Virus record (IMG/VR): IMGVR_UViG_3300031758_000563 | Span: 1-24,059 of that record | Strand: one strand, 5' to 3' | Source: a virus | Length of the DNA: 24,059 nt | Shown here: positions 7,466 to 13,909 of the stretch, one piece after another | How the letters are laid out: each line of letters starts with the position of its first letter | Numbering within the stretch: the first letter of the stretch is position 1 | Program-made: the position numbers and the translations under genes | Notes under the pieces: model-generated | The model's database searches: none | What the model saw: the letters and a program-made list of their open reading frames with translations, nothing else | What the model was told of the DNA's origin: nothing

Positions 7466-8611
7466 ATGCCAGTAGAAAGTTGCGGAAATGGTCTTTGGAG
7501 AATTGGGGATGGTGAGTGTATGTATAGAAGCGAAGAAAGTGCAAATAGGGCTTATAGAGCTTATTTGGCACAAGAGGAGGATGAGGATGAGTACATGGAC
7601 AAAAAAGAAGAGACTTACAATGATTACCCAGAGGCAGCGACTAACAATGCCAAAAGGGCTTTGAAATATAAAGAGGAGAATGGCAGCAGTTGCGGCACTC
7701 CTGTTGGTTGGACAAGAGCAAGGCAACTCGCAAACAGAGAGAAGATAAGTAGAGACACGATAGCGAGGATGGCATCATTTAAAAGGCATCAACAAAATAA
7801 GGACGTGCCTTATGATGAGGGATGTGGAGGCATCATGTGGGATGCGTGGGGCGGTGATGCCGGAATAGAATGGGCAATAAGAAAATTAGACCAAATAGAT
7901 AATAAGAAAAGTATGATATACGTTTACAAAAACCAAAGCCTTGAGGTAAAAGATGTTGATGCCAAACAAGGTATTGTTAGTGGCTATTTTAGTGCTTTTG
8001 GCATGGTTGACTCCGATGGGGATATAATGATGCCAGGAGCTTTTAAAAGGTCAATCCAAGATTGGGGGCCGGATGCCAAGGGAAGGATTAAGCATTTGCT
8101 TAACCATGACCCATCTAAGCCATTGGGCAAGATAATGGAACTCAAAGAGGACAATTATGGCCTTTTCTATCGTTCACAAGTAGGTAAACATCAATTGGGC
8201 CAAGACTTTGTAAAGATGGTTGAGAGTGGCCTAATTAGTGAACATTCCATTGGCTTTAGGACTTTGCGTGAGCAAAAAAACGATAGCGCCAATGAGATAC
8301 ATGAGGTTATGTTGTTCGAAGGTTCATCCTTGACCGCTTGGGGTGCTAATGAGCATACACCAATGTTGGGTATCAAGTCAATAAAAAATATTGATGAGAT
8401 TAAAGAACAAATTCGTAATTTCGAGAAGTTCATCCGTAATAGCGATGTTACAGATGAGACAATAGAACTTTGCCTTATTAAAGTAAGGCAATTGGCACAA
8501 GCCGTTGAGCAAATGAGTAGCACGAAGGCCACCGTTGAGGAGCCCAAGCAGCAAAAAGGAGAGGAAAGGGTTGATGTGTCATCACTCATATCAATAATTA
8601 ATAAAATCTAA
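7466..8611 (+). CDS. Capsid maturation (prohead) protease with N-terminal extension
   Basis: The 381-residue protein carries an HK97-type prohead serine protease in its centre, about 155-310: FSAFGMVDSDGDIMMPGAF, then LLNHD with the catalytic His (H214), then SEHSIGF with the catalytic Ser (S261), and the acidic EVMLFEGS strand. It cleaves capsid N-termini and itself during head maturation. The first 150 residues are additional. A Cys/Gly-rich opening (ESCGNGLWRIGDGECMY) leads into a helical module (YPEAATNNAKRAL, GWTRARQLANREKIS, ASFKRHQQNKDVPYDEGCGG, DAWGGDAGIEWA) that I associate with capsid proteins of Bacteroidota phages. The C-terminal 75 residues are helical and charged, perhaps a scaffold-like tail. 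The start lies two bases after the MuF stop. Confidence 0.9.
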   Translation: MPVESCGNGLWRIGDGECMYRSEESANRAYRAYLAQEEDEDEYMDKKEETYNDYPEAATNNAKRALKYKEENGSSCGTPVGWTRARQLANREKISRDTIARMASFKRHQQNKDVPYDEGCGGIMWDAWGGDAGIEWAIRKLDQIDNKKSMIYVYKNQSLEVKDVDAKQGIVSGYFSAFGMVDSDGDIMMPGAFKRSIQDWGPDAKGRIKHLLNHDPSKPLGKIMELKEDNYGLFYRSQVGKHQLGQDFVKMVESGLISEHSIGFRTLREQKNDSANEIHEVMLFEGSSLTAWGANEHTPMLGIKSIKNIDEIKEQIRNFEKFIRNSDVTDETIELCLIKVRQLAQAVEQMSSTKATVEEPKQQKGEERVDVSSLISIINKI

Positions 8612-8615
8612 CAAA

Positions 8616-9785
8616 ATGGAAAATTTGAAGCAATTTGAAGATGCCTTGGCATCTAAGTTGGCCGAGCAAAAGGCCGAGGTTGTAGCTGCTACCGAGAAAG
8701 CCGCTAAAGCATTTGAATCTCGCGTTGAGCAAATCAACGAAGAGATGGTTAAGGCAAACAAGACCGCTGCTGAAGCTGTTGCCGAAGTTAAAGAAGCTAA
8801 AGCTGCCTTTGGTAAGCTCCAAGCTAAAGAAGAGAAGAAGGTTGCCGTTTCTTACGCTGACCACATCAACAACATCAAGAGCGAAATTGGTGCTGCTATC
8901 GAAAAGGGTTGGAACGACATTAAGTCTGCCGCTCGTGGTAACGGTAAAGGTTTCTCTTACGAGATGGATTTGAAGGCCGTAGGTACTATGACCATTTCTA
9001 ACAACCTTACTGGTTCTGTTTACACCTCTTATGTTGACAACCCAGCTCTCCGTAGCTTTGTTAACCCTCACCTGAGAAGTGTGTTCAACATCATCCCCGT
9101 ATCAACTGGTTCTGTATCTTTCCCTCGTGGCAACAGCCCCGTTGGTGAAGGTTCTTTCGGTAAGCAAACTGAAGGTTCTGCAAAGCCTCAAGTTGATTAC
9201 GATGTAACCGTAGTAAACACCGCGTTGTCTTTCATCGCTGGTTACGCTAAAGTATCTCGTCAGATGATTGATGACCTTCCTTTCTTGCAAGCTTATTTGC
9301 AGCAGTCTTTGATCGAAGACTTCCAAAAGGCTGAAGATACATATTACCTCAACGCCATCGCCGCTTCTGCTACCGCAGGTTCTTCTTCTGGTGCTAACAC
9401 CGCTGAGAAGTTCATTGATTATGTAGCTCAATTGGGCGCGTTGAACTGGACTCCAAATCTTTCCTTGACCACACACGCTGGTTGGGCTGGTTTGTTGAAA
9501 ACCAAGCCATCCGATTACTCTATCCCTGGTGGCATGGTTATCGACCAGAATGGTAACGTTCGTATCGTAGGCGTTCCCGTTATCCCTCATAGCTTGGTTA
9601 CTGCTTCCAAGATTTATGTGATGGATACCACTAAGTTTGCTATCGCACAACAAAGTGGTCTCGCGGTTCGTTCTACCGAGTTCGACCAAGATGACTTTAT
9701 CAAAAACCTCATTACCTTCCGTTGCGAGGCTCGTTGCGAACTCCTCCAGTTCCAACCAACTGCCGCTGTTTACGGAGCTATCTAA
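8616..9785 (+). CDS. Major capsid protein (HK97 fold)
   Basis: A 389-residue major capsid protein. Residues 1 to about 85 are Ala/Glu/Lys-rich and predicted coiled coil, which fits a delta domain that acts as an internal scaffold and is cut off by the upstream protease. The mature part begins near 110 and shows typical HK97 P-domain features: a spine-helix segment ending in AEDTYYLNAIA, and PGGMVIDQNGNVRIVGVPVIP leading to the final FRCEARCELLQFQPTAAVYGAI strand. No separate scaffold gene is present. Its codon use differs from its neighbours: CGT for Arg and C-ending AAC/TTC/ATC/TAC codons, where nearby genes use AGG and T-ending codons. This suggests selection for very high expression. The A-rich leader lacks a Shine-Dalgarno, and a strong terminator follows. 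Confidence 0.93.
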   Translation: MENLKQFEDALASKLAEQKAEVVAATEKAAKAFESRVEQINEEMVKANKTAAEAVAEVKEAKAAFGKLQAKEEKKVAVSYADHINNIKSEIGAAIEKGWNDIKSAARGNGKGFSYEMDLKAVGTMTISNNLTGSVYTSYVDNPALRSFVNPHLRSVFNIIPVSTGSVSFPRGNSPVGEGSFGKQTEGSAKPQVDYDVTVVNTALSFIAGYAKVSRQMIDDLPFLQAYLQQSLIEDFQKAEDTYYLNAIAASATAGSSSGANTAEKFIDYVAQLGALNWTPNLSLTTHAGWAGLLKTKPSDYSIPGGMVIDQNGNVRIVGVPVIPHSLVTASKIYVMDTTKFAIAQQSGLAVRSTEFDQDDFIKNLITFRCEARCELLQFQPTAAVYGAI

Positions 9786-9812
9786 TCGGGTTTGATTGTT
9801 ATGGTTCTAAAT

Positions 9813-9849
9813 GGGGGCGGCCAGGTGGTCGCTCCCTATTTTTGTTTTT
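9813..9849 (+). terminator. Intrinsic terminator after the major capsid gene
   Basis: A 10-bp stem pairs 9813-9822 (GGGGGCGGCC) with 9827-9836 (GGTCGCTCCC) through two G-U pairs and an AGGT loop. It is followed at once by the T-rich run TATTTTTGTTTTT (9837-9849). It is the strongest hairpin plus T-tract I noticed in the window and lies 27 bp after the capsid stop. It would end or attenuate transcription, raising capsid output relative to downstream genes. Confidence 0.85.
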
Positions 9850-10431
9850 ATGAATGCAGTTATTATAGGAGCTATGGATGGGGTATCATTTGATGATATA
9901 TTTGATACCTTAAATAATTACAAAAAAGTATTATTTGTTGAACCTGTACCGCATTATTTTAATTTATTAAAATTAAATGCACATAGATTAAATACTGAAG
10001 TTTGTTTTGAAAATTCACCAATAAGCGACAAACATGAAAATATTGAATTAGCATATTTAGATATAAATTCATTAAATAATTACGAATATTTTTATAAGGG
10101 TTGCAGTAGTGTTATAGAAAACGGCGAACCAATAAATAAATATTTAAAAAAAGTTGATAATAAAGACTTAGTAATACTTTCTTGTAAAAGTTTGACATTT
10201 AATGATTTATGCGAAAAATGGGATATTAAAGAGATTGAATATCTACAAATAGATTGTGAAGGATATGACCAAAGAATTGTAAATAGCATAGATTTAGAAA
10301 AGTATAATATAAAAAAATTGAAATTCGAAACACACTATTTAGATAGTGATTTCATAAGTATATTTTCCAATAAGTGGCCTAATTATAAATATGAATTGAT
10401 TGAAGCAGATATAATATACTATAAACTATGA
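9850..10431 (+). CDS. FkbM-type SAM-dependent methyltransferase
   Basis: This is a protein of 193 residues from ATG 9850. A longer frame from ATG 9811 would begin inside the terminator hairpin and add 13 unrelated residues, so I reject that start. The family is recognised from VIIGAMDGVSFDD (SAM-binding loop, about 4-16), VLFVEPVPHYFNLLKLN (about 27-43), and LTFNDLCEKWDIKEIEYLQI followed by DCEGYDQ, the standard FkbM block. FkbM enzymes O-methylate sugars or other hydroxyls, often within glycan pathways. The stop overlaps the start of the glycosyltransferase (ATGA), indicating a functional pair. The gene is much AT-richer than its neighbours and interrupts the head gene order, both signs of acquisition. 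The acceptor is unknown: a virion glycan, a host surface sugar or another molecule. Confidence 0.8.
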   Translation: MNAVIIGAMDGVSFDDIFDTLNNYKKVLFVEPVPHYFNLLKLNAHRLNTEVCFENSPISDKHENIELAYLDINSLNNYEYFYKGCSSVIENGEPINKYLKKVDNKDLVILSCKSLTFNDLCEKWDIKEIEYLQIDCEGYDQRIVNSIDLEKYNIKKLKFETHYLDSDFISIFSNKWPNYKYELIEADIIYYKL

Positions 10432-11399
10432 ACTTTCTATTAAGCGTACATCTTTATCCACCTAAGCATCTTTGCGGAGCTGAAACCATGATACATGGGA
10501 TAGCAAAACATTTGATTAGCAAAGGCCATAATGTGCGAGTTTTATTGCATCAAGCAAATCATTATAAAATAAGTAATAATTACACTTTTGACGGGGTGGA
10601 TGTGTTCCCTCCTAATACTAATGTAATAGATGGGTTGATGAGGTGGTGCGATGGGGTATTTACCCATTTGGATTACACAAGATGGACAATACACACGGCA
10701 AAAATGTATAAAAAGCCTGTTTTTCATCTTATACATAATAGCCATCCATACCCAGAGATTATAATGGCCGAGAAGCCACAACACATTATTTATAATTCTT
10801 TTTGGTTAAAAGACTTACTTAATTATAATTTTAGTAACTTTATATTGCCTCCACCTACCGACTATCGTTATTTTGACTTGGGCATAGACCCTATCAAAAA
10901 TGAGTACATTACTTTGATTAACTTGAACAAGAACAAAGGTGGGGAGATATTTGAGCAAATAGCGAAAGCGATGGCAAATAAGAAGTTCTTAGGTGTCATT
11001 GGCTCTTATGATGAGCAAATCATACCTAAGTTGCCAAATGTGAGGATAGTTGAGAAAAGTGTGAACATTAAGGATTATTATGCTATCACTCGGATACTTG
11101 TTATGCCAAGTGAGTATGAGAGTTGGGGCATAACGGCAACAGAGGCTATGAGTAGTGGTATTCCGGTGATATGCACCGAGACACCTGGCCTTTTGGAGAA
11201 CTGCGGTAAAGCTGCTATTTATGTCAAAAAACGAGATGATATTAAAGCTTGGGTTAAAGCGATTAGCGACTTGGATGATGAAAAGAAATATAGAGAGTTT
11301 AGTCGAAAAGCAAAAGAGAGAGCAAAGGAACACGACCCAAGAAAAAAACTCGATGAGCTTGAGCCATGGATTAGAGAAAAGGTTTATCAATACAAATAG
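10428..11399 (+). CDS. GT4-type glycosyltransferase (GT-B fold)
   Basis: The 323-residue protein has the layout of GT-B enzymes of the GT4 type. An N-terminal acceptor domain opens with FLLSVHLYPPKHLCGAETMI, the GG-AE pattern followed by a GHNVRVLLH strand. A C-terminal nucleotide-sugar domain contains MPSEYESWGITATEAMSSGIPVI (about 226-248) with the E-x7-E catalytic pair, then GLLENCG. It should transfer a sugar from a nucleotide donor to an unknown acceptor. No signal peptide or membrane span is seen, so it acts in the cytoplasm. It is translationally coupled to the FkbM methyltransferase and ends two bases before the connector gene, so it is now embedded in the late operon. Composition moves from AT-rich at the start toward the resident style at the end. 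Confidence 0.88.
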   Translation: MNFLLSVHLYPPKHLCGAETMIHGIAKHLISKGHNVRVLLHQANHYKISNNYTFDGVDVFPPNTNVIDGLMRWCDGVFTHLDYTRWTIHTAKMYKKPVFHLIHNSHPYPEIIMAEKPQHIIYNSFWLKDLLNYNFSNFILPPPTDYRYFDLGIDPIKNEYITLINLNKNKGGEIFEQIAKAMANKKFLGVIGSYDEQIIPKLPNVRIVEKSVNIKDYYAITRILVMPSEYESWGITATEAMSSGIPVICTETPGLLENCGKAAIYVKKRDDIKAWVKAISDLDDEKKYREFSRKAKERAKEHDPRKKLDELEPWIREKVYQYK

Positions 11400-11401
11400 C
11401 G

Positions 11402-11959
11402 ATGATTTATATAAATAGCGTTAGTGTTCTATCGGATTCGGTTGTAGAGCCAGTAAGTAGGACGGATGTAAAGAATTGGTTGAGGATTGACTATACGAGC
11501 GATGATAGCCTCATTGATAGCCTTATCAACGCGGCAAGGGTACATATTGAGAAACTAACGGGGAGGAGCTTGGTTAATAAGAAACTAAGGGCTAATATTG
11601 AGCTTAGTGGATATGTGCCAAATGTTTGGATTATAGACCTACCTTATAGTCCTATGATTTGTGTAGATGAGGTAAAAATAAAGGAAGGTATTAACGATTA
11701 TGATACTTTGACCGTTAACGATGACTATGAGGTTATAGGTGGCAAACTTTGGATGTACAATAGGGGTATTTTTAGCGTTACATACCAAGCAGGATATGGA
11801 ACAATCCCTCAAGACCTAAAAAACGATATTTTGACACTTGTATCTTGGATGTATGAGAATAGGGGTAAAAAGATGAATGCCGATCCGAAACAATCGGTTC
11901 AACAATATCCAATGTGGGAAGGACTTAACTATCACCAATATAAACAAGTGGTTATTTAG
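11402..11959 (+). CDS. Head-tail connector (gp6-like adaptor)
   Basis: The 185-residue protein fits the phage gp6-like / QLRG family of head-tail adaptors. Indicators are the N-terminal VSRTDVKNWLRIDYTSDDSL helix pair, SLINAARVHIEKLTGRSLV, an IDLPYSPM strand, and a C-terminal helix QDLKNDILTLVSWMYENRGK. The adaptor forms a ring below the portal and starts the neck. Its last base is shared with the next gene (TAGTG). The final 20 residues (QYPMWEGLNYHQYKQVVI) are a typical extended tail. Position as first neck gene after the head block agrees. Confidence 0.87.
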   Translation: MIYINSVSVLSDSVVEPVSRTDVKNWLRIDYTSDDSLIDSLINAARVHIEKLTGRSLVNKKLRANIELSGYVPNVWIIDLPYSPMICVDEVKIKEGINDYDTLTVNDDYEVIGGKLWMYNRGIFSVTYQAGYGTIPQDLKNDILTLVSWMYENRGKKMNADPKQSVQQYPMWEGLNYHQYKQVVI

Positions 11960-12399
11960 TGGCTACCGGAATAAAATTAGAGATTAGTGACAAGAACTTC
12001 CGTGATGTTCTCAATAGCTTCAAAGATGAGGTTAGTAAGAGAACTGCCATGATTGACCAAGAGATAGCAGCTCATGGTGAGTTGATGGCTACGAGTGCGA
12101 AGCAATTGGCACCATTTGACACGGGAAGGCTAAGAGGGTCAATCTCTCTTAAAAAGGAGGGATTTATGAGGTATCAATTGGTGGCTCAAACCGACTACGC
12201 CGCTTATATGGAATTCGGTACCGGAAGGTATGCCGCGAGTTATGTACCTACATTGGATGAGGAGTGGCAAAAGATAGCGGCACAATTTAAAAGAGGGCCA
12301 GGTAGTAATGTGCCTCCTTTTGGCTATATGAATAGGAGCGTAAAAGCTTATTTACCATCTTTGATTAAGGCTATTAACAAAGTGTTAAAAAATAATTGA
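11959..12399 (+). CDS. HK97 gp10-like neck/tail-completion protein
   Basis: This 146-residue protein shows the family pattern: a long N-terminal helix, APFDTGRLRGSISLKKEG (about 51-68), YAAYMEFGTGRYAASYVP (about 76-93) and a C-terminal helical tail. HK97 gp10-like proteins join the neck to the tail. I keep the GTG start at 11959 because the resulting MATGIKLEISDKNF N-terminus is natural and the GTG overlaps the upstream stop by one base. The order connector, gp10-like, tail terminator, tube is the classic one. Confidence 0.87.
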   Translation: MATGIKLEISDKNFRDVLNSFKDEVSKRTAMIDQEIAAHGELMATSAKQLAPFDTGRLRGSISLKKEGFMRYQLVAQTDYAAYMEFGTGRYAASYVPTLDEEWQKIAAQFKRGPGSNVPPFGYMNRSVKAYLPSLIKAINKVLKNN

Positions 12400-12830
12400 T
12401 GAGGGATAGCAGTAACAATGTGAGGACTATTTATGTGACTGCCTTGAATGGTAATTTAACCTATAATGGCAAGGATGTGCCAGTGTATGGACAAACTCCT
12501 TTTAGGACTACCCCTCAAAACTATGTGGTTATTTCGGCTATTAGTGAGACTGCGGCAAATACTAACCATAACTTTGGCAATGAGGTAGAGGTAGTAATTG
12601 ACATTTTTAGTGAGCAATACCGCATTTATGACAATGCGGTGGTGGACAACATAGCGGGGCAAATCCTCAATATTTTGATACCCGATCCAGGAGTCAATGG
12701 TTTTAGTGATAGCTACTTTGAGGTTTTCCCAATGGCAAGGATAAGCTCAAGCTATTTACCCCTCCAAAATGGAGATAATTTTGTAGCGAGAAAGTTAATA
12801 ACAATTAGTAATTTAGTAAACGAAAAATAA
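12399..12830 (+). CDS. Tail terminator-like protein
   Basis: This is a protein of 143 residues, with ATG 12399 overlapping the preceding TGA by one base; a TTG at 12396 would add a single residue. By position between the gp10-like protein and the major tube protein it should be the tail terminator, which caps the tube and joins it to the neck. The alternating strand/helix composition (YVVISAISE, EVEVVIDIFSEQYRI, helix VVDNIAGQIL, final FVARKLITISNLV strand) resembles that small alpha/beta fold. Sequence similarity alone would not settle the call. Confidence 0.65.
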   Translation: MRDSSNNVRTIYVTALNGNLTYNGKDVPVYGQTPFRTTPQNYVVISAISETAANTNHNFGNEVEVVIDIFSEQYRIYDNAVVDNIAGQILNILIPDPGVNGFSDSYFEVFPMARISSSYLPLQNGDNFVARKLITISNLVNEK

Positions 12831-12837
12831 AACAAAA

Positions 12838-13269
12838 ATGGGACAAATTCAAGGTTCATTGCAGAATGTAGAGATAGATGTAGCTGGTGGCTCATCTTAC
12901 AAAAATCTCGTTTGTCTGCGCACATCATCCGTCAATACAACTATTGACTCCACCACCGAGCAAACCAACTGCGGAGCTTTGACTTCCGTAGGTGAGCCAA
13001 CAATGAGTATAGATTTTGATGCACTTTGCGAAGTTTCACCAAGTGTATCTCAAGTATCTTACGAGGACTTGTTGAGCGCAATGGTTAACAAGACTTTGGT
13101 AAATGTAAGGGTACAAAATCCAGCAGTAACAGGAGCAAGTGTTGGTGCTGCTTATTACCACCAATTTAGTGGTTATATTACCGACCTTACTTTGAATCAA
13201 TCAACTACCGAGTTCATCAACTTCTCTGGAAGCATCGCCTCTTCCGGCACTCTTGACATAACCGCTTAA
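12838..13269 (+). CDS. Major tail tube protein
   Basis: This 143-residue, almost purely beta protein fits the TP901-1-like tail tube family: GQIQGSLQNVEIDVAGGSSY, SVGEPTMSIDFDAL and GYITDLTLNQSTTEFINFSG with a final SSGTLDI. Tube subunits stack as hexamers around the tape measure. Like the capsid gene it has an A-rich leader (AAAATAAAACAAAA before ATG) without Shine-Dalgarno, and in its second half more C-ending codons than its neighbours, consistent with high expression. Position just before the tail chaperones is canonical. It lacks an extra C-terminal Ig-like domain. Confidence 0.85.
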   Translation: MGQIQGSLQNVEIDVAGGSSYKNLVCLRTSSVNTTIDSTTEQTNCGALTSVGEPTMSIDFDALCEVSPSVSQVSYEDLLSAMVNKTLVNVRVQNPAVTGASVGAAYYHQFSGYITDLTLNQSTTEFINFSGSIASSGTLDITA

Positions 13270-13271
13270 TA

Positions 13272-13649
13272 ATGAATTACTGCACTATTACTATTAAAGA
13301 CCAAAAGATTGGACTTAAATTCGGCATGGCATCATTTAGGTATCTAAGTGATGGCAAATTGGTGGAAGGCAAGAGCTTTGTGAATAATGAGTTAAATGAG
13401 GTTGGAATAGCTCACATCCTTTATAGCGGATATTATAATAATTGTCTCGTAAAGGATGTTGAGCCTACCTTGACATTTGAGAACTTTGTTGAGCATATTG
13501 AAGGAATTTTAATGAGCAAAGGTGACTTAGAAGAGGTCACCAATGCCATTAAAGTTTGGGCCGATAATGACTTTATAAAGCAAACTCAAGTACAAGAGGA
13601 TACAAAAAAAAAGACCTCTCGTGGGAGCAAGTCGAAGCGTTTGGATTAG
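13272..13649 (+). CDS. Tail assembly chaperone, upstream product (gpG-like)
   Basis: The 125-residue zero-frame product precedes the tape measure gene, where phages of this type encode the gpG/gpGT chaperones. It begins MNYCTITIKDQKIGLKFGM, has a mixed N-terminal strand region and helices (VGIAHILYSGYYNNCL; FENFVEHIEGILMS), and ends in a Lys/Ser/Arg-rich tail encoded after the slippery site. The short zero-frame tail (KTSRGSKSKRLD) has no conserved appearance, as expected beyond a frameshift site. These chaperones coat the tape measure protein and recruit tube subunits during tail assembly and are absent from the mature virion. Confidence 0.8.
   Translation: MNYCTITIKDQKIGLKFGMASFRYLSDGKLVEGKSFVNNELNEVGIAHILYSGYYNNCLVKDVEPTLTFENFVEHIEGILMSKGDLEEVTNAIKVWADNDFIKQTQVQEDTKKKTSRGSKSKRLD
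13607..13613 (+). other. Programmed -1 ribosomal frameshift site (A AAA AAG)
   Basis: Within a run of nine A followed by G, the heptamer A_AAA_AAG is in exact register with the zero frame (codons AAA 13608-13610 and AAG 13611-13613). This is the classic X_XXY_YYZ slippery sequence. A -1 slip moves the ribosome into an open frame that runs to 13909 with no stop and no ATG start of its own. I see no convincing downstream hairpin. Confidence 0.85.
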
Positions 13650-13909
13650 GTGAGTTGGGATTGAAGCCTAATGAGTTTTACTCTTTGAGTCCAAGGCATT
13701 TTAGCCTTATGTCTAAAGGTTATGAGGACAAGAAAGTGGATGGATATAGACAAACAAGGCTATTGATGTTCACGATGGTTAGGCTTATGGGTGACCCTAA
13801 GAGTGCACCAAAGACACCGGAGGCATTGTGGGAGTTACCTGGTGATGAAGTAAAAAATGGCATGAGTGAGGAGGAGATGAGGGAAATATTTAAAAGGTTA
13901 GCAAAATGA
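13613..13909 (+). CDS. Tail assembly chaperone, frameshifted extension (gpT-like)
   Basis: Read in the -1 frame after the slip, this segment adds about 98 residues to the 114 before it, giving a gpGT-like fusion near 212 residues. It opens DLSWEQVEAFGLGELGLKPN and continues EFYSLSPRHFSLMSKGYEDK, the pattern of W, small turn, F and aromatic helix expected of gpT-type tail chaperone domains. No ATG opens the frame: only TTG 13655 could, and that would discard the conserved WEQVEAFG part. This supports frameshifting rather than independent initiation. The tape measure start overlaps its stop (ATGA). The fusion is thought to bring tape measure and tube proteins together. Confidence 0.82.
   Translation, partial: DLSWEQVEAFGLGELGLKPNEFYSLSPRHFSLMSKGYEDKKVDGYRQTRLLMFTMVRLMGDPKSAPKTPEALWELPGDEVKNGMSEEEMREIFKRLAK

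Noticed and set aside
8598-9755. Long minus-strand open frames opposite the major capsid gene (157 and 217 residues)
   Set aside because: They lie entirely or almost entirely inside a clearly coding capsid gene, have no recognisable domain, and arise from its codon bias.
9837-9844. TATTTTTG match to the Bacteroidota -7 promoter element
   Set aside because: It is the T-tract of the terminator, has no TTG at the proper distance upstream, and would place transcription start at or after the start codon.
9811-9849. Earlier ATG start for the FkbM methyltransferase
   Set aside because: It lies immediately before and translates through the terminator hairpin, and adds residues unlike the family.
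13655-13909. Independent gpT gene starting at TTG 13655
   Set aside because: Conserved-looking residues precede it in the same frame and are reached by the in-register slippery site, so a frameshift fusion explains the frame better.
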